Assembly (NCBI RefSeq): GCF_013155365.1
Contig: NZ_JABJRA010000004.1
Coordinates: forward strand, 1 to 64,000
Source: Nocardioides sp. zg-DK7169
Lineage (GTDB): Bacteria; Actinomycetota; Actinomycetes; Propionibacteriales; Nocardioidaceae
DNA length: 64,000 bases
Direction: 5' to 3'
Numbering within the stretch: the first letter of the stretch is position 1; each line of letters opens with the position of its first letter. The translations under genes were made by a program, and so were the position numbers. The notes below the pieces were generated by a model that saw nothing but the letters and a program-made list of their open reading frames with translations, was not told where the DNA came from and made no database searches. Positions 44,535-54,227 of the stretch are shown piece after piece.

Positions 44535-44728
44535 CCACGGACGCTAGCACGCACGGCGGCGCCGACGGGGCCGGCCCGGCAGGCCGCGGTGTGGTCTTGG
44601 CCACGCGCCGGCACCCCGCGTCGCGGCCGTCCTCGCCGGGATTCCGCGGCGGCGGTGTCTGCTCGGTCCCCAGTCGGTGATCCGGGCCATGGCAGGCCGT
44701 GCCCGGGGTCGGTACCGTCGAGGGCGAT
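44535..44728. other. Non-coding gap
   Basis: Between the riboswitch and the next gene. It must contain the promoter of the exporter and that of the plus-strand gene. TACCGT at 44713-44718, ten bases before the ATG, is a possible -10 box. Nothing else was seen. Confidence 0.4.
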
Positions 44729-45625
44729 ATGGCTGACGAGAACCACGACCGACTCGACATCGACTGGGTGCGGACCACGGCCGGCGCTCTCGCGGCGGTC
44801 TCCACGGCCGTCCTCCTCTCGACCCTCGGCGCTGCGGGGACCCTGATCGGGGCGGCGCTGGGCAGCGTGGCCGCGACCGTGACCACGGCGCTGTACAGCC
44901 AGGGCCTGGCGCGTTCGCGGCAGAAGGTGACGGCGGTGCACCATCAGGCGCTGCAGAAGGTGGGCGTCGCGCAGGCCGACGTACGGCGGGCGGCCCAGGA
45001 CCCCCGGGCGGGTGCCGAGCTCGACGAGGCGGGGGAGCGGCTGGAGCAGGCGCGCGCCGAGCTCGACGAGCTCGGCGGTGCCGGCGACCCCGATGCCGAC
45101 GTGTTGCCGCAGGGCGACCCGCGACCCCTGCGCGAGCGCCTGCGGGCGCTGCCGTGGCGCCGGATCGGCGTGTACGCCGCCGGCACGTTCGCGGCCGCGG
45201 TGCTCGCGCTCAGCGTGGTGGAGGCCGTGGTGGGCAACCCCGTCTCGTCCTACACCGGCGGCTCCGAGAAGGGCGGCGGCACCTCGATCAGCCGGCTGAC
45301 CGGATCGGACCGGGACACCGGGGACCGCGACGGCGGCTCCGAGCGCGACGGCTCGGGCGACCGCGACGGCTCCGACCGGGACGGCGACACCCGCCCCGAC
45401 GACGGCGCCCCCCAGCCGGACCAGGACCAGGACGGCGCGACCCCGACCGAGGGGGGCTCCGAGGCGCCGGACGAGGACCTCGGGACGCCGTCCCCGAGCG
45501 CCCCGGCCACGCCCAGCGAGACCCCGCCGACCAGCAGTCCCACGCCGACGCCGGAGCTGTCCGAGGCGCCGACGCCCGGCCTCCGGGCGCCGTCGGGCTC
45601 GCCGACGGCGGGTGCGTCGGAGTGA
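44729..45625 (+). CDS. Membrane protein with Asp/Gly-rich and Pro/Ser/Thr-rich tail
   Basis: 298 residues. Two hydrophobic segments (about 18-60, possibly two crossings, and about 145-170), with a coiled, charged region between. The last 120 residues are low complexity: RD/GD/DGS repeats (SDRDTGDRDGGSERDGSGD) then a Pro/Thr/Ser-rich stretch typical of cell-wall-spanning linkers. I do not recognise the family. The tail resembles that of the secreted protein at 29.6 kb in composition only. Overlaps the next gene as GTGA. Confidence 0.65.
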   Translation: MADENHDRLDIDWVRTTAGALAAVSTAVLLSTLGAAGTLIGAALGSVAATVTTALYSQGLARSRQKVTAVHHQALQKVGVAQADVRRAAQDPRAGAELDEAGERLEQARAELDELGGAGDPDADVLPQGDPRPLRERLRALPWRRIGVYAAGTFAAAVLALSVVEAVVGNPVSSYTGGSEKGGGTSISRLTGSDRDTGDRDGGSERDGSGDRDGSDRDGDTRPDDGAPQPDQDQDGATPTEGGSEAPDEDLGTPSPSAPATPSETPPTSSPTPTPELSEAPTPGLRAPSGSPTAGASE

Positions 45626-45984
45626 CCGGCGCCGACGCTCCCGAGGAACCCCGCGACGCCCACGCGCGCCTGGTCGCCGAGCGGGGCGCCGTGGTGGCCC
45701 GCCTCGCCGGGCTGCGCGGGGACCGGGAGCGGTTCGTGGAGGCCTCGCGCGACTCCAACGCCGACGACGAGCACGACCCCGAGGGGCACACGATCGCCTA
45801 CGAGCGCTCGCAGGTCGACACCCATGTGCGGCTCGCCGAGCAGCGGCTGGCCGAGATCGACGCGGCCCTGGAGCGGCTTGCGGCGGGCGGCTACGGCGTG
45901 TGCACCCGCTGCGGCCGTCCGATCCCGCCAGAGCGCCTCGCGGTGCGTCCGGCGGCGAGCACCTGCGTGAGCTGCGCGGTCTGA
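45622..45984 (+). CDS. TraR/DksA-type C4 zinc-finger protein
   Basis: 120 residues. A coiled N-terminal part, then the TraR/DksA zinc finger: GVCTRCGRPIPPERLAVRPAA and CVSC give four Cys ligands. DksA-type proteins act in the RNA polymerase channel, but small actinobacterial members often lack the catalytic acidic tip; here the loop has VEASRDSNADDEHD. GTG start overlaps the upstream gene by four bases. A strong terminator follows. Confidence 0.88.
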   Translation: MTGADAPEEPRDAHARLVAERGAVVARLAGLRGDRERFVEASRDSNADDEHDPEGHTIAYERSQVDTHVRLAEQRLAEIDAALERLAAGGYGVCTRCGRPIPPERLAVRPAASTCVSCAV

Positions 45985-45993
45985 CCCCGGCGG

Positions 45994-46028
45994 AGGGGCA
46001 CGGCGGGCCGAGCCCCGGCCGTGCCCCT
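45994..46028. terminator. Bidirectional terminator
   Basis: Ten-bp perfect stem AGGGGCACGG / CCGTGCCCCT with a 15-base loop, nine bases after the zinc-finger gene and 20 bases from the stop of the convergent M20 peptidase gene. Confidence 0.85.
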
Positions 46029-46047
46029 CACCCCGGCCGTCGGTGCG

Positions 46048-47304
46048 TCACGCAGTACGCGCCGGCAGCCAGGCCCGCGCTGCCGTGACCAGCGCGGTGA
46101 CCCCGAGTGACAGCGTCGGGTCGATCACCGGCGCGTACTTCGGGGAGTGGTTGGAGGGCACCTTCAGCAGCGCAGGATCGCTCAGGTCCCCGGTGGTGAA
46201 GAGCGACGGGTCGCTGCCGCCCAGCAGCCAGAACGACAGCGGGGCGTCGGCGCTGGTGGCCAGGATGCCGACGTCCTCGCTCCCTGCCCCGGCACCCGGA
46301 TCGAGCAGGTGGTCGGGTCCCAGCCAGTCGCCGAACGCCTGGAAGGTCCGGGCCAGGGCGTCGTCGTCGTTGACCACGACCGGGAAGCGCTCGAACTCCG
46401 TGACCGTGGGGTCCTCGGGCGCCCCGGCCGCGGCCGCCTCGGCCCGCACGATGCGCCCGACGCCGTCGAGGATGTGCTGGCGGGTGGCGTCGTCGTAGCT
46501 GCGGATGTTCAACTGCAGCTCGGCCTCGCCCGGGATCACGTTCGCGGCCTGACCGGCGTGGATCGAGCCGACGGTCAGGACCGCGACCTCGGTGCTGGGG
46601 ATCTCGCGGGAGATGATCGTCTGCAGCCGCAGCACCGTCGCGGCCGCCATCACGACCGGGTCCACCGAGCTCTGCGGCATCGACCCGTGGGCGCCCTTGC
46701 CGACGATCCGCACCCGCAGCGAGTCCGAGCCGGCGTAGGCCGCGCCGTGGTGCCCGGCGATCTTCCCGGCCGGGAGCGGTGACACGTGCTGGCCCAGGAC
46801 CACGTCGGGGCGCGGGAAGCGGTCGTAGAGTCCGTCGTCGACCATGGCCTGCGCGCCCGCGGCGAGCTCCTCGGCGGGCTGGAAGACGAGCACCAGGGTC
46901 CCCGACCAGGAGGAGAGGTCGCCGGCCAGCTGCTGCGCCGCCCCCAGGAGACAGGTGGTGTGCAGGTCGTGGCCGCACGCGTGGGCCACCCCGACCACCG
47001 AGCCGTCGGCGCCGGTGGCGGTGACCGTGCTCGCGTAGTCCAGGCCGGTGTCCTCGGTGACGGGGAGGGCGTCCATGTCGGCACGCAGCAGGGCGGTCGG
47101 GCCGGGGCCGTTGCGGATGACCGCGACCACGCCGGTGCCACCGACCCCGGTGGTGGCCTCGATGTCGAGGGCGCGCAGCCGCTCGGCGACCAGGGAGGCG
47201 GTGCGGTGCTCGCGGAACCCGAGCTCGGGGTGCTGGTGCAGGTCCTTGTAGAGCGCGACCAGCGCCGGGTCCAGCGACGTGCCGGCGGGGACGGTCAGGG
47301 ACAT
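46048..47304 (-). CDS. M20-family amidohydrolase/peptidase
   Basis: 418 residues. M20D metallo-aminoacylase type: metal ligands in HACGHDLHTTCLLGAAQ, the catalytic Glu pair in FQPAEELAAGAQ, and LGQHVSPLPAGKI. The dimerisation domain (VRIVGKGAHGSMPQSSVDPV) is intact. It hydrolyses an N-acyl amino acid or similar amide in the cytosol; the substrate is not predictable. Ends near a shared terminator. Followed upstream by a small membrane protein gene. Confidence 0.92.
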   Translation of the reverse strand: MSLTVPAGTSLDPALVALYKDLHQHPELGFREHRTASLVAERLRALDIEATTGVGGTGVVAVIRNGPGPTALLRADMDALPVTEDTGLDYASTVTATGADGSVVGVAHACGHDLHTTCLLGAAQQLAGDLSSWSGTLVLVFQPAEELAAGAQAMVDDGLYDRFPRPDVVLGQHVSPLPAGKIAGHHGAAYAGSDSLRVRIVGKGAHGSMPQSSVDPVVMAAATVLRLQTIISREIPSTEVAVLTVGSIHAGQAANVIPGEAELQLNIRSYDDATRQHILDGVGRIVRAEAAAAGAPEDPTVTEFERFPVVVNDDDALARTFQAFGDWLGPDHLLDPGAGAGSEDVGILATSADAPLSFWLLGGSDPSLFTTGDLSDPALLKVPSNHSPKYAPVIDPTLSLGVTALVTAARAWLPARTA

Positions 47305-47347
47305 GCGTGCTCCTCGGGCTCGTCTGCCGGGCGCCCGGGCAGACGGC

Positions 47348-47533
47348 TCATGCCATCCCCGGGAGCGCGCCGAGCAGCAGGTGGACCAGGCGGACCAGGA
47401 GCAGGCCCACGGTCGCCCCGAGCAGCACCCCGAGGAGCACCATCAAGACGACGCCCGCTGTCGCGGTCGCTCGGCGGTGCCGCTCGAGGTAGCCGCCCGG
47501 GGTGCCGTCGGGGGAGTCGTGTGCTGTGGTCAC
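47348..47533 (-). CDS. Small single-pass membrane protein
   Basis: 61 residues from GTG 47533. A polar N-terminus (TTAHDSPDGTPGGYLERHRR) precedes one strongly hydrophobic segment of about 30 residues ending ALPGMA. No family recognised. The ribosome site is weak, so the call is tentative. It lies 43 bases before the M20 peptidase gene in the same direction and may share its transcript. Confidence 0.45.
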   Translation of the reverse strand: MTTAHDSPDGTPGGYLERHRRATATAGVVLMVLLGVLLGATVGLLLVRLVHLLLGALPGMA

Positions 47534-47746
47534 CTGCCCAGCCTCGCCAGCGGCGCGCCAGCGGGCGCAGGGCCTTATGACGCCGTACGTCGATGACCTT
47601 GGACTCTCCGGGGGCTCCTCCGGGGCTCGACGGGCGGGGTGCCGGGCCGCCCGGGAGGAGCGTGGCCGCGCGTGGGGACGTGGGCGCTCCGGCGCGGGAC
47701 ACGGGGCGCGTACCGGGCCCCGCGATGACGAAGGATCGGACCGCCG

Positions 47747-47760
47747 GGGACGTTCTGCCC
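47747..47760 (+). promoter_or_regulatory. DosR-like box before hsp20
   Basis: GGGACGTTCTGCCC, 70 bp before the hsp20 start. The GGGAC and CCC arms match the DosR consensus GGGACTWWAGTCCC, but the centre differs (9-10 of 14). Weaker than the devR box. Confidence 0.4.
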
Positions 47761-47829
47761 TGTCGGCGCGGCGCCGACGCCGCTTGCGTGACAGGGACAC
47801 CGCAGAGGCACGAGGAGAGGAACCGGACC

Positions 47830-48231
47830 ATGAGCAAGCAGGTGCAGCGCGACAACCAGTCACTCTTCGCCGACCTGATGGGGTGGATGAACTCCACGGT
47901 CGCGGAGCCCCAGGTCCGGGTCGAGGAGTGGGTCGAGGACGACCGGCGATTCATCCGGGTCGACCTGCCCGGGGTGGACCCGGACAAGGACATCGAGCTG
48001 ACCGTCGACGGCGGGATGCTCCAGCTGCGGGGCGAGCGCCGGGCCGAGGAGCACCACCGCCACCGCACCGAGATCCGGTACGGCAGCTTCGCCCGGGCGC
48101 TCCCGCTGCCGGCCGGCACCCGGCCCGAGGACATCACCGCGGAGTACACCAACGGCGTCCTCACCGTGTCGATGCCGGCCGGGGACGCCTCTGGCACCCG
48201 CAAGATCCCGATCACGCGCACCGGGTCCTGA
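47830..48231 (+). CDS. Small heat-shock protein, Hsp20/alpha-crystallin family
   Basis: 133 residues. ATP-independent chaperone that holds unfolding proteins. The alpha-crystallin domain spans about 35-125: RVEEWVEDDRRFIRVDLPGVDPDKDIELTV, LRGERR, the GSFARALPLPAGT turn and the end motif YTNGVLTVSMP. Comparable with HspX (Acr) of mycobacteria, a core member of the DosR regulon. Strong GAGGAGAGGA before the ATG and a DosR-like box 70 bp upstream support a stress role within this island. Confidence 0.92.
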   Translation: MSKQVQRDNQSLFADLMGWMNSTVAEPQVRVEEWVEDDRRFIRVDLPGVDPDKDIELTVDGGMLQLRGERRAEEHHRHRTEIRYGSFARALPLPAGTRPEDITAEYTNGVLTVSMPAGDASGTRKIPITRTGS

Positions 48232-48237
48232 GATCGG

Positions 48238-50832
48238 TCACCCCGCCTGGCCCGCGGCCGGCCGCACCGGCTCGGCCGGGGCCGGGTCGGGCTGCCACGA
48301 CCGGCGGCGGACCAGCGCCTTGGACGCGCCGTCGGCCAGCAGCACGCCGGGTACGGCGAGCGCGGCGAGCGCCCAGCCGAAGGTCGAGGGCCAGCCGCCT
48401 CCGAGCAGGTCGCGCATCCAGGGCACGCCGAGGAAGACCAGGAGCAGCACCACCTCGGCGGCGACGGCCGCGAGCAGCAGCCGGTTGCCCAGCGGGTTCA
48501 TCCGCCACACCGGGTGCAGCGCGCTGCGACAGGCGAAGGCGTTGGCCATCTGGCCCAGGGAGATCGCGGCGAACGCGGTGCCCGACGCGGTGGCAAGCAG
48601 CGCGCCGGAGGGCACGTCTCCCCAGCTCCAGCCGCCGGCGCGCAGCACGAGGGTGAACGCGACCAGGGCGAGGACCGCCTCGGTGGCGCCGAGCACGAGG
48701 AAGGCACGCAGCACCACGGCCCGGTCGACGATGCGCCGGCGCGCAGGTCCGGCCATCACCTCGCGCCGGGCCGGCTCGGCGCCGAGGGCCAGGGCGGGCA
48801 GCATGTCGGTGCCGATGTCCAGGGCCAGCACCTGGAGCACCCCGATCGCCAGCGGGAGCTCGCCCCCGGTGAGCGCCCAGGCCGCGAACGGCGTGAGCTC
48901 GGCGACGTTGTCGCTGAGGTGGTAGGTCAGGAAGCGCCGGACGTTGAGGAAGGTCGCGCGTCCCAGCTCGATGGCGGTCACGATCGTCGCGAAGTGGTCG
49001 TCGAGGAGCACCATGTCCGCGGCCTCCCGGGCCACGTCGCTGCCGCTGGCGCCCATGGCGACGCCGACGTCGGCCTCGCGCAGCGCGGGGGCGTCGTTGA
49101 CGCCGTCGCCGGTCATCGCGACCACGTGCCCGCGCCCCTGGAGGGCCCGCGCGATGCGCAGCTTGTCGGCGGGCGCCGCGCGGGCGACCACCACCCCGTC
49201 CGGCCGGTCCACGACGGCGGCCAGCGCCTCGTCGTCCGGGGGCAGGTCGCTGCCGTCCACCACCACGCCGTCCGGGCCGAGCAGGCCGATCTGCCGACCG
49301 ATCGCGGCCCCGGTGCGGGGGTGGTCGCCGGTGATCATGGCGACCCGGATGCCGGCGCGTCGGCAGGTGGACAGCGCGTCGGCCACGTCGTCGCGCGGCG
49401 GGTCCTGGAGCGCCAGCAGGCCGACGAGGGTCAGGTCCTGCTCCATCGCGGGGTCGGCGGCGCGGTCCCAGTGCCCGACCGCGACGGCCAGGACGCGCAG
49501 ACCGGCGTCGGCGAGCCGGGCCAGGTCCGCCGAGACACGTTCGGGCGTGGCCGAGCAGACCGCCAGGACCGACTCGGGGGCACCCAGCACGGAGACCACG
49601 CCGTCGGTCAGCGCCGAGCTGCGCCGGCGCTCGGCGGTGTAGGCGCAGCGGTCGCCGGGGTCGCCGGTGTCCACCCCGGTACGCAGCGCGAGGGCGTGCA
49701 GCGCCGCCTCCATCGGGTCGCCCGAGGCGGTCCACGTCCCGTCGACCTCGTGGACCCGTCCGGTGACGCAGCGCAGCGCGTGCAGCGCCGCCGTCCCCGC
49801 GGCACGCTGCGCGTCGTCGTCCCCGGAGATCTCGGCCCGGGGCTCGTAGCCGCTGCCGTGCACGGTCGCCCGGCCCGACGGCGTGATCACCTCGACGACG
49901 TTCATCCGGTTCTGGGTGAGCGTGCCGGTCTTGTCGGTGCAGATGAACGTCGTGGCGCCCAGCGTCTCCACGGCGTCGAGGCGGCGCACCAGCGCCTGGT
50001 GCCCGGCCATCAGCTGGGCACCGCGCGCCAGCGAGAGGGTGACGGTGGGGAGGATGCCCTCCGGCACGAGGGCGACCGAGACCCCGACCCCGAAGAGGAA
50101 CGCCTCGGTGGCCCCGAGCCCCAGCCCGAGCGAGGCGGCGCCGAGGCCGAGCCCGGTGGCGGTCGCGATGACGGCGATCACCCGCACCACCTAGTTGAGC
50201 TGGGTGGTCATCGGGCTCGGCGGGCGGGTGGCGCCGCCGGCGAGCCGGGAGATGCCGGCGAGGGTGGTGTCGGCGCCGGTGGCGGTGACCCGGGCGCTGC
50301 CCTCGACCTGCACGACGTAGGTGCCGCACATGACCTGCTCCCCGGACGCGTGGGGGACCGCGGTGCTCTCACCGGTGAGCACCGACTCGTCGAGGGCCAG
50401 GCTGCGGCCCTCGACCACCTCCGCGTCGGCGCCGACGCGGTCGCCGGCGGCGAGCAGCACGAGGTCGCCGGGCACCAGGTCGGCGACCTCGACGTCGGTG
50501 ACCCGGCCGTCGCGCACCACCCGGGTCCGGGACGGGACCAGGGCCTGGAGCTGCTCGGCGGAGCGGTCGGCGCGGTGTTCCTGCCAGAACGCGAAGGCGG
50601 CGTTCAGCACGATGATCGCGACGACCGCCACGGCGATCTCGGGCATCCCGGCGAGCACCGCGAGCCCCGCGGCGATCCAGAGCAGCAGGGCCAGCAGGTG
50701 GGTCAGCTGGGCCGCGAGCTTGCGCCAGGCCGGCTCCCGCGGTGCCGGCGGGAGCTGGTTGGGGCCGTGCTGGGAGAGCAGCTGCGCGGCCTCGGCGCCG
50801 GTGAGGCCGGCCTCGTCGACATGGTCGGTCAT
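48238..50832 (-). pseudogene. Cation-transporting P-type ATPase interrupted by an amber codon
   Basis: Reading frame of 865 codons, a normal length, with one in-frame TAG at 50191-50193 (codon 214). The first part (GPNQLPPAP, two membrane segments, the actuator motif DESVLTGES) and the second part (SVALVPEGILPTVTLSLARG, the phosphorylated Asp in CTDKTGTLTQNRM, GDGVNDAPALREADVGVAMG, six membrane segments) are both intact and in the same frame. GTG GTG follows directly after the TAG, so re-initiation into a split pump is possible. Otherwise a recent nonsense mutation, readthrough or a sequencing error. Likely a P2-type pump. Directly after the arc operon. Confidence 0.8.
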
Positions 50833-50865
50833 GGCGTCCCCTGGGTCGGCGCGACCGGTGGGTCA

Positions 50866-50904
50866 CCGGACCCGGAGGCCCGGGGGGAGGGCCCCCGGGT
50901 CCGG
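50866..50904 (-). terminator. Terminator of the arginine deiminase operon
   Basis: Ten-bp perfect outer stem CCGGACCCGG / CCGGGTCCGG with a further inner GC-rich pairing, immediately after the arcC stop on the minus strand. It separates the arc genes from the ATPase. Confidence 0.85.
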
Positions 50905-50907
50905 CGG

Positions 50908-51834
50908 TCACTGACCGCGATAGCGCCCGGTCGTCGTGACGATCGTTCCCGACTTGCCGTCGAGGATCGCGGAGGCCTCGTCGAGGCTCCCGATCGCCGC
51001 CATGCCGCCGGTGACCTCGACGAAGCGGCATGCCGCCTCGACCTTGGGGCCCATCGAGCCCGCGGCGTACGTCACCGCGCGCAGCCCGGGCGGCGTCTCG
51101 CGGTGGATCGGCGCCTGGTCGGGCGTGCCGAAGTCCTTCATCACCGCCGGGACGTCGGTGAGCACCATCAGCGCATCCGCGTCCAGGGCCTCCGCCAGCA
51201 CGGAGCTGGCGAGGTCCTTGTCCACCACGGCCTCGACACCGCACAGCTCGCCGACCTCGTCGCGCACCACCGGCACTCCACCGCCGCCCGCGCAGATGAC
51301 GATCGCTCCGCTCTCGAGGAGCAGCCGGATCAGCCGCGTCTCCACGATGCGCTGGGGACGGGGCGACCCCACGACCCGGCGCCAGGAGTCGCCGTCCTGA
51401 CGGATCTGCCAGCCCCGCTCCGCGGCGAGCTTGCGCGCCGTCTGCTCGTCGTAGGTCTCACCGACGAACTTGGTGGGGTTCTCGAAGGCGGGGTCGTTGG
51501 CCTCGACCAGCGTCTGGTTGATGATCGCCGCGACCGGCTGCCGCGGGATCTCGTTCTGCAGGGCCTGCAGGAGCCAGTAGCCGATCATCCCCTGGGTCTG
51601 GGCGCCCAGCACGTCGAACGGGTACGGCGAGGTGAGGCGCGGGTCGGAGGCGCTCTGCAGCGCCAGGACGCCGACCTGCGGGCCGTTGCCGTGCGTGATC
51701 ACCAGCTCGTGCTCGTCGGCGAGCGGCGCCAGGGCGGCGATCGCCCGGCGGACGTTTGCCTCCTGCACGTCGGCGTCCGGTCGCTGGCCGCGCTGCAGCA
51801 GCGCGTTCCCGCCCAGGGCGGCGACGATGCGCAT
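50908..51834 (-). CDS. arcC: Carbamate kinase
   Basis: 308 residues. Last step of the arginine deiminase pathway: carbamoyl phosphate plus ADP gives ATP, CO2 and ammonia. Family blocks: ALGGNALLQRG at the start, THGNGPQVG, CAGGGGVPV, KDLASSVLA and GSMGPKVEAA. Only one base separates its ATG from the argF stop. Third gene of the arcA-argF-arcC operon, closed by a hairpin terminator. Confidence 0.95.
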   Translation of the reverse strand: MRIVAALGGNALLQRGQRPDADVQEANVRRAIAALAPLADEHELVITHGNGPQVGVLALQSASDPRLTSPYPFDVLGAQTQGMIGYWLLQALQNEIPRQPVAAIINQTLVEANDPAFENPTKFVGETYDEQTARKLAAERGWQIRQDGDSWRRVVGSPRPQRIVETRLIRLLLESGAIVICAGGGGVPVVRDEVGELCGVEAVVDKDLASSVLAEALDADALMVLTDVPAVMKDFGTPDQAPIHRETPPGLRAVTYAAGSMGPKVEAACRFVEVTGGMAAIGSLDEASAILDGKSGTIVTTTGRYRGQ

Positions 51835-51835
51835 G

Positions 51836-52837
51836 TCAGCCTCCCAGGGTGGCCACGAGCACGGCCTTGATCGTGTGCATCCGGTTCTCGGCCTGGTCGA
51901 AGACGATCGAGCTGCTCGACTCGAAGACCTCGTCGGTGACCTCGAGGGCCTCCATGCCGGTGCGCTGGTAGATGTCCTCGCCGACCTTGGTGTGGCGGTC
52001 GTGGAAGGCCGGCAGGCAGTGCAGGAACTTCGCCTGCGGGTTGCCGGTCGCCTCCATGACCTGGGCGGTGACCTGGTAGTCGCGCAGGAGGCCGATGCGC
52101 TCGTCCCACACCTCCGGGGGCTCGCCCATCGACACCCACACGTCGGTGTAGATGAAGTCGGCTCCCTCGACCCCGGCGCGGACGTCCTCGGTCTGGGTGA
52201 TCCGCGCCCCGGTCTCCTGGGCCCGCGCCTTGGCGGCGTCGACGACCTCCTGGGTGTTCCACAGCGCCTTGGGGGCCACGACCCGCACGTCCATGCCCAT
52301 CATCGCGCCGGTGACCAGCAGCGAGTTGCCCATGTTGTTGCGGGCGTCGCCGAGGTAGGCGAACGTGATGTCGCGGTCCTGCTTGGCGCAGTGCTCGCGC
52401 ATGGTGAGCATGTCGCAGAGCATCTGGGTGGGGTGCCACTCGTCGGTCAGCCCGTTCCAGACCGGTACGCCGGAGTACGCCGCGAGCGTCTCGACGTTCT
52501 CCTGGCGCGACCCGCGGTACTCGATGCCGTCGTAGAACCGGCCGAGCACCCGGGCGGTGTCCTCCATCGACTCCTTGTGGCCGATCTGGGAGCCGGACGG
52601 GTCGAGGTAGGTGACCCGGGCGCCCTGGTCGAAGGCGGCGACCTCGAAGGAGCACCGGGTGCGCGTCGAGGTCTTCTCGAAGATCAGCGCGATGTTCTTC
52701 CCGGTCAGCCGGGGCTGCTCGGTCCCGGCGTACTTCGCCTCCTTCAGGTCGGCGGCGAGGTCCAGGAGGAACGTCCACTCCTTGGTGGTGAAGTCGAGCT
52801 CCTTGAGGAAGCTGCGGTGACGCAGGTTGAAGGCCAT
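51836..52837 (-). CDS. arcB: Ornithine carbamoyltransferase (catabolic, arcB role)
   Basis: 333 residues. Splits citrulline with phosphate into ornithine and carbamoyl phosphate when acting in this pathway. Carbamoyl-phosphate site [10 protein letters not shown], the HPTQMLCD loop (ornithine carbamoyltransferases), the substrate loop SMGEPPEVW and the [10 protein letters not shown] motif with the catalytic Cys are all present. The ATG at 52837 is five bases from the arcA stop. Position between arcA and arcC indicates a catabolic rather than biosynthetic role. Confidence 0.94.
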   Translation of the reverse strand: MAFNLRHRSFLKELDFTTKEWTFLLDLAADLKEAKYAGTEQPRLTGKNIALIFEKTSTRTRCSFEVAAFDQGARVTYLDPSGSQIGHKESMEDTARVLGRFYDGIEYRGSRQENVETLAAYSGVPVWNGLTDEWHPTQMLCDMLTMREHCAKQDRDITFAYLGDARNNMGNSLLVTGAMMGMDVRVVAPKALWNTQEVVDAAKARAQETGARITQTEDVRAGVEGADFIYTDVWVSMGEPPEVWDERIGLLRDYQVTAQVMEATGNPQAKFLHCLPAFHDRHTKVGEDIYQRTGMEALEVTDEVFESSSSIVFDQAENRMHTIKAVLVATLGG

Positions 52838-52842
52838 GGAGA

Positions 52843-54066
52843 TCAGATCCCTTCGCGCTCGAGCGGGCAGCTCATGCACCGCGGGCCGCCGCGGCCACGC
52901 CCCAGCTCGTTTCCGGCGATGGTGATGACCTCGACCCCCTTCTTGCGCAGGTAGGTGTTGGTGGTGACGGCGCGCTCATAGGCGACGACGACACCCGGGC
53001 GCACGGCGAGCACGTTGCAGCCGTCGTCCCACTGCTCGCGCTCGGCGGCGTGGACGTCCTGGACGGGGGTGAGGACCCGGATGTCCTTGAGCCCGAGCGA
53101 GTGCGCGATCGTCTTGTGCATGTCCTCCGGCGGGTGGGAGGTGACCTTCAGCTCGCCGGCCTTGTCGCCGCGCTTGATCGTGTAGGACGGCAGCATCCCG
53201 AGACCGGCGTACTTGGTGAAGGTCTCCTCGTTGACCATCGTCATGACGGTGTCGAGGTGCATGAACGCGCGGCTCATCGGCATCGACAGTGCCACGATCG
53301 TCTCGGCGCTGCCCTCCTGGAACAGCTTGCGGGCCAGTCGCTCGACGCCCTGCGGCGTCGTGCGCTCGCTCATCCCGACCAGGACCACGCCCCGGCCGAT
53401 CACGAGGATGTCGCCGCCCTCGGTGGTGGCCGCGCCGGCCGCGGTGCCCTCGCCCCAGGCCTTGAAGTCCTGGTCGGCGAAGAACGGGTGCCAGCGGTAG
53501 ATCGCGTCGTAGTGGATCGTCTCGCGCATGCGGGCGCGCTTGCGCATCGCGTTGATCGACACCCCGTCGTACACCCACGCCGAGGTGTCACGGGTGAAGA
53601 GGTGGTTGGGCAGCGGCGGGAGGAGGAAGTCGTAGGGCTCGAGGGCCTGGATCACCACGGACGCGGGCTCGTCGACGTGGTCCACCAACTCGGCCTTGGT
53701 CAGGCCGCCGATCAGGATCTCGGCCAGGTCCTTGTCGGACATCGAGTTCAGGTGGCCGTAGATCGAGTCGATGGCCAGGGGGCCGTAGATGCGCTCGTCC
53801 AGGGTGTGCTCGAGCACGTGCTTGCGTGCCTCGGGGATCGCGAGCGTCTCTGAGAGCAGGTCGCCGAGCAGGTGCACGTTGATGTCGAGGTCGCGCAGCG
53901 TGCTCGCGAACGCGTCGTGCTCCATCTGGGCCCTCTTGACCCACAAGACGTCGTCGAAGAGGAACTCGTCCTTGTTGCTCGGTGTCAGCCGCTTCAGCTC
54001 CAGCCCCGGGCGATGCAGGATCACCCGCTTGAGAAGGCCGACTTCGGAATTGACCTGGAGCGCCAT
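52843..54066 (-). CDS. arcA: Arginine deiminase
   Basis: 407 residues. Converts arginine to citrulline and ammonia. Family blocks: [32 protein letters not shown], the active-site HLDTVMTMV, and near the end the catalytic Cys in [12 protein letters not shown] 54066 has AGGAGGGG upstream and matches the family start; the frame to 54141 includes the promoter. First gene of the operon; a DosR-like box lies 60 bp upstream, and the transporter gene is divergent. Gives ATP without oxygen. Confidence 0.96.
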   Translation of the reverse strand: MALQVNSEVGLLKRVILHRPGLELKRLTPSNKDEFLFDDVLWVKRAQMEHDAFASTLRDLDINVHLLGDLLSETLAIPEARKHVLEHTLDERIYGPLAIDSIYGHLNSMSDKDLAEILIGGLTKAELVDHVDEPASVVIQALEPYDFLLPPLPNHLFTRDTSAWVYDGVSINAMRKRARMRETIHYDAIYRWHPFFADQDFKAWGEGTAAGAATTEGGDILVIGRGVVLVGMSERTTPQGVERLARKLFQEGSAETIVALSMPMSRAFMHLDTVMTMVNEETFTKYAGLGMLPSYTIKRGDKAGELKVTSHPPEDMHKTIAHSLGLKDIRVLTPVQDVHAAEREQWDDGCNVLAVRPGVVVAYERAVTTNTYLRKKGVEVITIAGNELGRGRGGPRCMSCPLEREGI

Positions 54067-54227
54067 GGCCCCTCCTTCTGCTTGGTGTGGCTCCCCACAC
54101 AACGCCTCCGTCGCAGCGACCATGAGGGTCCAAGGTCCCACTGCCGCAATGACGATCGGCAGGTCTCACGCACCAGCGCCGAATGGTTCGTTGAGCAGGC
54201 TCCATTGCCGAGCAGAGAGGCAGGCAC
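54067..54227. promoter_or_regulatory. Divergent promoter region of arcA and the transporter
   Basis: 161-bp gap with a DosR-like box at 54126-54139: GGGTCCAAGGTCCC, reading GGGACCTTGGACCC on the minus strand (11 of 14 to GGGACTTTAGTCCC). It is 60 bp before arcA and 88 bp before the transporter, so it could control both. The gap also has Shine-Dalgarno sites on both sides. Confidence 0.6.

Noticed and set aside
50191..50832. Two separate genes instead of one broken ATPase
   Set aside because: The parts are in the same frame, adjoin without a gap and together make one standard ATPase; a single interrupted gene is the simpler view, although re-initiation is possible.
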